From: Candidatus Zhuqueibacterota bacterium
GTDB taxonomy: Bacteria; Zhuqueibacterota; Zhuqueibacteria; Oceanimicrobiales; Oceanimicrobiaceae
NCBI GenBank assembly: GCA_011775825.1
Contig: JAABYK010000615.1
Location: 1-12,429, forward strand
Length of the DNA: 12,429 bases
Reading direction: 5' to 3'
A program made the translations under genes and the position numbers. Shown in pieces: positions 1-5,786 of the stretch. The notes under the pieces were generated by a model. That model saw only the letters and a program-made list of their open reading frames with translations. It was not told the origin of the DNA and did no database searches. The stretch's first letter is position 1, and each line of letters begins with the position of its first letter.

Positions 1-339
1 CGTGGATACCCCAGATGCATTGTCCGAAGGCGAAGATAGAACAGGCGCCGCCGGCGGCGCGACGATCGTCGTGAACTGCCAAACGCTTGACCAGGGACTG
101 GTGCCATTCGCGTTGGCTGCATTAACGCGCCAATAATACGTCGTGCTGTTTTCCAGACCAGAAGCCTGAAACGAAGTAGAAGTGAGTCCGCTCTGATCTG
201 CGACCGTTGTGGAAAAATTAGAATCCGTGGAAACTTGCAACCGGTAACTTGTCGCTCCGCTGGCAGCACTCCAATCTAAAGCCGGATCCGTCGAGACATT
301 TGTCGCGTTATCCGAGGGAGAAAACAAAACAGGTGTGGC
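1..339 (-). repeat. Tandem Fn3-domain repeat start motifs, 96-residue period
   Basis: Within the metalloprotease, the motif PVLxSPSDNAxxVST occurs at residues 499-513 and again at 595-609, exactly 96 residues (288 bp) apart. The first marks the start of a complete Fn3 unit that ends in YYWRVNAANxNGTSPWSSVWQFTT-type sequence. The second is cut by the window edge. This indicates tandem Fn3 domains, common stalks in surface-attached or secreted enzymes. Confidence 0.7.
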
Positions 340-1827
340 AGGCAATCCAGAATTGTCGATAATATGCTCGAACCAAACGGTCTGGGTCCCACCATCCATG
401 CTCGTTGCTTGCGGAATGAGAAAATAAACCCCTTCCCGTGGTAAGCTACTCGTATCAAATTGCCACCGATATGGTGGAGCAGACAATTCTATAGTGGCAA
501 AAGGATCCGGTGGATCAAACCCTTGCCGCAGATTTTGAATCAATGGGTCACTTAAACGGTGAAGGTAGAGTTTCACCTTGTCAATTCCGGCGCCATCTGT
601 ATTGCCAAAATCCGGATCGAAGACAGTAACTGCATAGTCGATAACGCCATTGATAGTCACTCCGAAAGAAGGACTGGTCACATCTATAACCGGCAGGTTA
701 TCTATATTGGCCAGGGCGTTCGCATCTACAGTAACTTCAACCTCAACTTCACTTGAGGAAACAGAGACTGTCTTCACGGTGATTCCAGCTTGCGTATCCG
801 AAAACGTCGAGTTAACTGCCAACGCCGCATCTTTCCAATCATCGGTTTGGGATCCGGGAGTCATGTCTAAAAGACGCGTCGGCTGGATATTGTCATTGAA
901 TATTTGGGTAATAACAGGTCCGTTTTTGACATATTCTTCCTTGCTCCGAAAGAAAATCCAGTAATCTGATAGAGGGTCTTTTCTTATTTTCAAGGCTGTG
1001 TATTTATTTATCGGTACGGTCATCGGATCGCTCTCTATTGCCAAAATCGTATACGTTCCGGAACTGGTTATATTTAGTATATTTGCCTGTGGAAGCCAGC
1101 CAACGCGGTATTTACTCCAGGGATTGAAATGATGATAGGAGCCGGCAACCGCTTGAAGATTGCCCATCATATCAAACACATCTCCATACTCGATCTCTGT
1201 TCCATTCGGTGATATTGGAGAGCCACCATTCACCTCCCAAAAGTTGGCGTGACGCCAACCGTTGCTATGCCCAACCTCGTGGACGGATACGCGTGTCAAG
1301 TTATGGCTCATGAATATTGTTCGTCTGTTGATAGTACCCAGAGCAGCCGAACCGCGCCATACCTTTTTGCTAAAAATGACCTCTCGGTCATAGGAATCTA
1401 CATCAAAACCGGCTTGTTCTGCTGCTTTGACGGCATCAGCTCGCAATCTGACCAGAGGTTGGTTTTGGTAATAAGATTCCGAATTAGGCATGGTTAGCGT
1501 GGTGGGTGTTATATCGATATCCACAGATAACGCATTATAACTGTTAATATTAATGGCATTTTCAAGATCGTTGGCATGCTGCTGAGCCTGGTTTAAAGAC
1601 ACAATTCCACTTGAATTGCCGGGATATTTAACCAGAATGAATAGAATTTTCAGGTTACCGGTCAAGGTGGGCCTCATTAGAATATTTCCAGGCTGGCTGG
1701 AGGCATCGTCTGCCAACGCTGTGGACGCAAGCTTTGAATCCTGTGCCGTGAGCGCAAACGGTAAAACAGAAAAAGCGATAACAAAAGCTAAAGATTTCTT
1801 CCAGCAATCAAGGTTTGATATCGACAT
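1..1827 (-). CDS. Secreted metzincin-type metalloprotease with Ig-like and Fn3 domains (3' end beyond window)
   Basis: Predicted secreted zinc endopeptidase. I translated it by hand: 609 codons without a stop, open at the left edge. The N-terminus is a signal peptide: a short polar stretch with KK at 11-12, a hydrophobic core at about 13-26, and likely cleavage after ALTA near residue 28. The catalytic signature HExxHxxGxxH is complete (H183, E184, H187, G190, H193), followed by a Met-turn-like FDMMGN (218-223) and an HHFNPWSKYRVGWL segment (232-245), the order seen in gametolysin-like (M11) bacterial proteases. Residues about 370-492 look Ig-like. About 497-588 is a fibronectin type III domain, and a second repeat begins at 593. 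The start at 1827 is preferred over an in-frame ATG at 1848 because GGAG lies 7 nt before it. By analogy with the decayed paralogue, the missing C-terminus probably carries a type IX secretion signal. The exact peptidase family is inferred; the zincin class is clear. Confidence 0.88.
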   Translation of the reverse strand, partial: MSISNLDCWKKSLAFVIAFSVLPFALTAQDSKLASTALADDASSQPGNILMRPTLTGNLKILFILVKYPGNSSGIVSLNQAQQHANDLENAININSYNALSVDIDITPTTLTMPNSESYYQNQPLVRLRADAVKAAEQAGFDVDSYDREVIFSKKVWRGSAALGTINRRTIFMSHNLTRVSVHEVGHSNGWRHANFWEVNGGSPISPNGTEIEYGDVFDMMGNLQAVAGSYHHFNPWSKYRVGWLPQANILNITSSGTYTILAIESDPMTVPINKYTALKIRKDPLSDYWIFFRSKEEYVKNGPVITQIFNDNIQPTRLLDMTPGSQTDDWKDAALAVNSTFSDTQAGITVKTVSVSSSEVEVEVTVDANALANIDNLPVIDVTSPSFGVTINGVIDYAVTVFDPDFGNTDGAGIDKVKLYLHRLSDPLIQNLRQGFDPPDPFATIELSAPPYRWQFDTSSLPREGVYFLIPQATSMDGGTQTVWFEHIIDNSGLPATPVLFSPSDNATNVSTDPALDWSAASGATSYRLQVSTDSNFSTTVADQSGLTSTSFQASGLENSTTYYWRVNAANANGTSPWSSVWQFTTIVAPPAAPVLSSPSDNASGVST

Positions 1828-1834
1828 GAAAAAA

Positions 1835-1838
1835 CTCC
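1835..1838 (-). promoter_or_regulatory. Ribosome binding site of the metalloprotease gene
   Basis: GGAG on the minus strand lies 7 nt before the ATG at 1827. The alternative in-frame ATG at 1848 has no comparable purine run, so this site decides the start. Confidence 0.6.
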
Positions 1839-1883
1839 ATCTTGCCATACATAAGGATTGATAGTATGCTACCCACCTTATCG

Positions 1884-1915
1884 ACTAATTTAAGCCATTA
1901 GTTAAAATTTTGCAA
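1884..1915 (-). promoter_or_regulatory. Candidate promoter with overlapping dyad, upstream of the metalloprotease
   Basis: The 154-bp gap between the GT-C stop and the protease ATG holds, on the minus strand, TTGCAA (1915-1910), a 17-bp spacer, then TAAATT (1892-1887). Each box matches the sigma-70 consensus at 4 of 6 positions. A perfect 6-bp inverted repeat, ACTAAT at 1884-1889 and ATTAGT at 1897-1902 with a 7-nt centre, overlaps the -10 box and could be an operator. The rest of the gap shows only a weak dyad (TTTCGC 1931-1936, GCGAAA 1959-1964). FCB bacteria often use other promoter consensus sequences, so this is tentative. Confidence 0.25.
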
Positions 1916-1981
1916 ACTGGATTATGTTTGTTTCGCTTCATTTCGAAGGTCACTTTTGGCGAAAAGCTGCCTTTCCAACCA

Positions 1982-3646
1982 TCACATATAATTAATACTA
2001 TATTGTAATTCTTTGAGAGAATAAACAGTCAAATTATCTAATCTAACTATCTCCTTATATTTGGACAAAAAACTAACGCCATGCATGTATTCATCATATT
2101 TATCTATTCTTAATTTGTCCGGAGGTTGCCAGAGGAAGTAATAATCAATCTCATATTGCCGAAGTTCTGTCTCTAATTTTTCATCCGTTATAGGACCCGT
2201 GACCCCATAGTATGTGTAATTATTGTGAAATGATAGGATTAGTGTTTTACGGTAGCGCCAATTGGCTGCGATATTATCCCGTATATTGTACTTTTGTAAT
2301 TTCCGGCTTAACTCATCATCATTTTTCCCAACGTAGGCACCATTAGCCAGAGTCTTAATGGGCGTGATCCAAACAGATGCCACGAAAAATGTCAAGAAGG
2401 TGATAAAGATAAGTCTTTTGGTTGTATTAGAGAACGAAGTCTTAACGATTATATAATTAAAGAGACAAAACCCCATTAGAATGACTAATATGCATGCAAT
2501 CCATATATATCTCTCTACCACAAAAACGAAAATGTAGCCAGAGATGTATATTGTTAGTGTGACCAAAGAATACCATATTTCCGTCGGCAATTTCATTCTT
2601 TTGAACGGCAAACAAATGACAAGACTCGTCAAGAGAATGGGAATTGAAAGCACAGAAAAAGAATTAAGGACCCATAATAGTCCGCGGCCTCCATGTGGAT
2701 TTTGTCTAGCAGAGGCTGTGCCTAAATTAGATTTGACAAGCTTCGTGAAATACCTGAAAGCATCGACCGACTGCACCGGGTTCCACGCCTCAAGCTTTAT
2801 ATAAGAAGGATCCTCCCATGCACTAATTGCCGTATTGTTGGGCGGTTCCAACAATCGATGAAACATTGGATGACCATGCAAACCACCTGTTTTTGGCCCC
2901 ATGAGCGCAAAGTTGTAGCTTCCTGCCTTTGAGATAGTTATGTTCCCATATTTATTGCTCATTAAAAAAATCCAGCTTCCGCTGATCGTCAAAAATACAC
3001 CCAACCCAAACAAGAAGTTCATGAGTACAGTCTTTCTTACTTTAGTCGTTTCACTCCTGACATAATGAAGCACATTGAATACCAAGAAATGACAAAGAAA
3101 GAATGGGAAGCCATAACCCTTGGTCAAATACGCTAAAGCACCAAGTGTTCCACAAACTGCGCCTTTGTTTTTGCTCTCATTATAATTAGTGTCAAATATG
3201 ATCGCCAGGTAATAAACAAGCACGCATAGCATGATCGAATCGGGTGTAATCCCAAGAAGGGCAAAACGTAATAGAATAGGAATCAAAGAAAAGAGGAGTA
3301 TCGTCCTCATGGCATTGCTCATGTCAAACCTCTGGGATAAAGAGCGTATGCCGATTAGGGTCGGCAACCCAACAAGGAGTAACATGAGCTTTACAGCGAA
3401 CACAGGGGGCAGTTTCAGAGAAAGAAAAGGGATTAATAGCCAGGAAAGTAATGGTCCCCAATATCCGTTGATTGCATCAGAAAAATGACCATTTAAGTAC
3501 TTGCGAGCTATCGATATATAGGAAATCCCATCACCATTTAACTGATATTGATAGTACTGAAGCAAAAAGAGGCCCGTGGCCAAATAGATGACCAGCGCTA
3601 AGGGGAAAAAAGAGGTTGATTTGGATACAAAACGGTTTACTTGCAT
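1982..3646 (-). CDS. GT-C fold membrane glycosyltransferase (ArnT/PMT-like)
   Basis: A 554-residue polytopic membrane protein with roughly ten hydrophobic segments between residues 14 and 430 and a soluble, probably extracytoplasmic, C-terminal part of about 120 residues. The first external loop carries NGDGISY (37-43), whose acidic residue fits the catalytic Asp of the GT-C superfamily. It is followed by GYWGPLLSWLL (61-71), like the YWxPL motif of GT39/GT83-type enzymes. ERYIW (378-382) resembles the conserved RY motif in a later loop. Such enzymes move a sugar from a polyprenyl-phosphate donor to a lipid, glycan or protein outside the cytoplasmic membrane. The start is 19 bp after the stop of the GT2 gene, so the two are probably co-transcribed and functionally paired. 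No clear Shine-Dalgarno sequence precedes it. The gene looks more AT-rich than the PKS/NRPS genes. The acceptor is unknown. Confidence 0.8.
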   Translation of the reverse strand: MQVNRFVSKSTSFFPLALVIYLATGLFLLQYYQYQLNGDGISYISIARKYLNGHFSDAINGYWGPLLSWLLIPFLSLKLPPVFAVKLMLLLVGLPTLIGIRSLSQRFDMSNAMRTILLFSLIPILLRFALLGITPDSIMLCVLVYYLAIIFDTNYNESKNKGAVCGTLGALAYLTKGYGFPFFLCHFLVFNVLHYVRSETTKVRKTVLMNFLFGLGVFLTISGSWIFLMSNKYGNITISKAGSYNFALMGPKTGGLHGHPMFHRLLEPPNNTAISAWEDPSYIKLEAWNPVQSVDAFRYFTKLVKSNLGTASARQNPHGGRGLLWVLNSFSVLSIPILLTSLVICLPFKRMKLPTEIWYSLVTLTIYISGYIFVFVVERYIWIACILVILMGFCLFNYIIVKTSFSNTTKRLIFITFLTFFVASVWITPIKTLANGAYVGKNDDELSRKLQKYNIRDNIAANWRYRKTLILSFHNNYTYYGVTGPITDEKLETELRQYEIDYYFLWQPPDKLRIDKYDEYMHGVSFLSKYKEIVRLDNLTVYSLKELQYSINYM

Positions 3647-3652
3647 GATATT

Positions 3653-3666
3653 ATTCGCTTGCGAAT
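3653..3666. promoter_or_regulatory. Short palindrome at the GT2/GT-C gene junction
   Basis: ATTCGC-TT-GCGAAT is a perfect 6-bp inverted repeat with a 2-nt centre. It touches the GT2 stop codon and lies 6 bp before the GT-C ATG. It is too short and lacks a T-run, so it is not a convincing terminator. A role in message processing or translation of the second gene is possible but unproven. Confidence 0.2.
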
Positions 3667-4847
3667 CAACGCCTTCGTTCCAAATTCAAAAAACTGATAA
3701 AAAAGCTGGAAAACACAATCTGAACTCCAGTAACAATGGCCGTTACACCAGGGATAATGATTCTTAAAACTAACTCTCTGGGTAAATCACCAAAATTCAA
3801 CTGTTTCCAGTAGAATAAAATGAAGACAACGGCCCCTAATCCAAGGATGGTTAGAAGTATACCGATCGCCAACCCAATTTCCAATTTGAAATTTCGTAGC
3901 AGCCTTACGAGTTTTGAATCTCGTGAAAGGAACCCTTCGTTGTAAGCAAACAGCCTTGAGGAAATGGCGAAACTGAGAATTTGAACGCCTAGGATAGTGG
4001 CCAAGGCGCCAATCATCATAGTGTTGGTGGAAAAATTAATCCCTTTGATGGTCAATGGGCCGGGTAGTGTTAAGCTTATGGCTGTGAGACCAAAAAATAT
4101 TAGAAATAGACTCGGGTAAAGAAACAACCACCTCGGGCAGTAGAGAAGCATAAACCGGAGATGCCGCCAACCATCTCGCCAACTCCTCAAGTGAGGCGGC
4201 CCGGAACGGCCATCTTTGAATAACGTGATCGGCACCTCCGTCATTTGTGTGCTACCGAGTGTGGATTTTATCACCATCTCAGAAGCAAATTCCATTCCGG
4301 TCGTATTAAGTCGCATTTTTTTATAGGCGTGTTTAGTCAAGCCTCGCAAGCCACAATGAAAATCGGTGATTTTGCTTTTAAAGAACAGCCTGCCAATCTT
4401 CGATAGGACAGGATTGCCAAGCCATCGATGCATCCAAGGCATGGCACCTGGCATGATTGTACCTCCTCCGCAAGGTAACCTGCATCCCATTACCAATTCA
4501 TACCCTTTGCGATATTTTTCTACGAATTTTCCAATATCGCTAAAATCATAGCTGTCGTCCGCATCTCCCATAATTATGAAATCGCCCTCGGCTGCTTCAA
4601 TTCCTGCCCTCAATGCATTGCCATAACCTTTGAGCGGCTGATGTATCACTCTGGCACCTTTATTTTGCGCAATGTCTAACGATCGGTCTTTGGAGCCATT
4701 ATCGGCCACGACGACTTCGCCTGAAATGTTTAACCGATCGAATGCGCGAAGTGCTTTTTCTATACAGCGCCCAATGGTTTCTTCTTCATTCAAGCAAGGG
4801 ATAACTACGGTAACTTCAACAGAGTCCGTGTTGACCGAAGTCTTCAT
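3666..4847 (-). CDS. Family 2 glycosyltransferase, polyprenyl-phosphate sugar synthase type, with C-terminal membrane domain
   Basis: Predicted to transfer a sugar from a nucleotide-sugar to polyprenyl phosphate, like dolichol/undecaprenyl-phosphate mannosyl- or glucosyltransferases. The numbering starts at the ATG at 4847 (393 residues). The GT-A domain (about 10-235) shows VVIPCLNEEETIG (14-26), ADNGSKD (48-54), the metal-binding DADDSYD (95-101), TTGMEFASEMVIK (182-194) and DGRSGPPHLRSWRDGWRHLRF (212-232). All are typical of this subfamily. Four hydrophobic helices follow (about 236-261, 273-296, 322-347, 360-387). The start is uncertain: an in-frame ATG at 4886 and a TTG at 4952 also exist, but codons above 4871 overlap the remnant of the protease coding sequence, so I prefer 4847. 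The GT-C gene follows after 19 bp and is the expected user of the lipid-linked sugar. Confidence 0.85.
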   Translation of the reverse strand: MKTSVNTDSVEVTVVIPCLNEEETIGRCIEKALRAFDRLNISGEVVVADNGSKDRSLDIAQNKGARVIHQPLKGYGNALRAGIEAAEGDFIIMGDADDSYDFSDIGKFVEKYRKGYELVMGCRLPCGGGTIMPGAMPWMHRWLGNPVLSKIGRLFFKSKITDFHCGLRGLTKHAYKKMRLNTTGMEFASEMVIKSTLGSTQMTEVPITLFKDGRSGPPHLRSWRDGWRHLRFMLLYCPRWLFLYPSLFLIFFGLTAISLTLPGPLTIKGINFSTNTMMIGALATILGVQILSFAISSRLFAYNEGFLSRDSKLVRLLRNFKLEIGLAIGILLTILGLGAVVFILFYWKQLNFGDLPRELVLRIIIPGVTAIVTGVQIVFSSFFISFLNLERRR

Positions 4848-4870
4848 TTGTATGGTGATTTGTTCCAGAA

Positions 4871-5782
4871 CTACATTTGTCCCCATCTCATCAGCAACAT
4901 CTTCCTGGTTTGCACAAAAGAACGCGTCTGAAGTCCATACAAATAGACCCAACTAGCCAGACCACGTGCATCAAACGTGACAATATGTCGCCCCGCAGGA
5001 AGCCTGCCAGAAACAACCGTTGCCATTTCCTCGCCTAACACGCTATAGATCTTAAGCGTCACATACTCCGCCCTGGGCATTTCAAAAACAATATGCATAC
5101 TCGGATTAAACGAATTCGGATAGTTCTGACCCAGACTGAATCTATCCGGAATTTCATGGCCTCTCCCCACCGATGTGACCTGCTCAGTAGTAAACCGCCA
5201 GATAGTGGACCAATCACTCGTCCCCCCGTCATTGGTCGCATTCGCTCGCCAAAAATAAGTCGTCGCGATGGCTAAACCCCTCACCTCCAAAGACGTGGGC
5301 GTGAGTCCCGCTCTCATCCACCACCGTAGTCGTTTGGAATGCTTCCAGCGGCACGATTTCGTATCAGGTTCACGTGTCGACTTTCTTCCTCGCTTCGAAA
5401 GAAAATCCAGTACTCTGATAGAGGGTCTTTTCTTACCCAAACCACTGCTATTGGACAGCACTTCAATAGCGCTGACAAAGGCTGCGTTAACCACGACAAA
5501 TTGCGAATCCAATGTACCGTCGCCGAAATAGACAATGAAGCTTTTTGTAGTCGGCTGTGATGTACTAACTCCGATTCTATATACAAAGTAACATCAAGAT
5601 GACCTATTAGAATATTTCTGGGTTGGTTGGAGGCATTCTCTACTACCGCGGTTGTAGTTTGGGACGAAATCTACAAAGCCTGTGCTGTCAGCGCAAGTGG
5701 CAAAACAAAGAGAAAGACGATAACAACCATGAAATACAACTACTATCGTCAATCTCCTGACGAACCTGAAAGGTTTCTTCAT
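4871..5782 (-). pseudogene. Decayed, internally deleted paralogue of the secreted metalloprotease, ending in a type IX sorting domain
   Basis: The pieces line up in order with the intact protease at 1-1827 but lie in several frames. An ATG at 5782 (MKKPFRFVRR) leads into a signal peptide that must shift frame to reach VFLFVLPLALTAQ; an in-frame TAG follows at 5673-5671. Next comes a NASNQPRNILIG-like piece, then a block encoding RKDPLSEYWIFFRSEEE (5383-5435). The zinc-binding HExxH region that should lie between them is gone. An Fn3 piece then shifts frame at one extra G (plus-strand CCC at 5307-5309, where the intact copy has two). The last frame runs through TTYFWRANATNDGGTSDW and a C-terminal sorting-type domain (GQNYPNSFNPS, LKIYSVLGEE, LPAGRHIVTFDA, FVQTRKMLLM), stopping at 4871. 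It cannot make a functional protease. It starts 4 bp after the NRPS stop. Confidence 0.85.
5383..5435 (-). repeat. 53-bp block shared with the intact metalloprotease (934-986)
   Basis: Positions 5383-5435 match 934-986 at 50 of 53 bases in the same orientation. In both copies the block encodes RKDPLS(D/E)YWIFFRS(K/E)EE. A second shared block, 5606-5636 against 1676-1706, matches at 27 of 31 bases. These matches identify the remnant as a paralogue and fix where the internal deletions lie: the gap between the blocks is about 690 bp in the intact gene but about 170 bp here. Confidence 0.85.
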
Positions 5783-5786
5783 TGAC

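Noticed and set aside
1249..1861. Plus-strand open frames of 81-82 residues at 1249-1497 and 1616-1861
   Set aside because: They are shadows of the metalloprotease gene, which is open on the minus strand with a signal peptide and zinc motif.
1945..1957. GAAGGTCACTTTT resembling GAAAGTCACTTTT at 9233-9245 as a dispersed repeat
   Set aside because: Twelve of 13 bases match but the similarity does not extend, so chance is likely without a genome-wide count.
4871..5512. A genuine 213-residue secreted protein in the frame ending at 4871
   Set aside because: Its first half matches the protease only in other frames and lacks a signal peptide. Only the Fn3 end and sorting domain are real homology, so it is part of the pseudogene.
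5763..5775. AACCT-GAA-AGGTT hairpin just after the NRPS stop as a terminator
   Set aside because: The stem is only 5 bp, has no T-run, and overlaps the signal-peptide coding part of the protease remnant.
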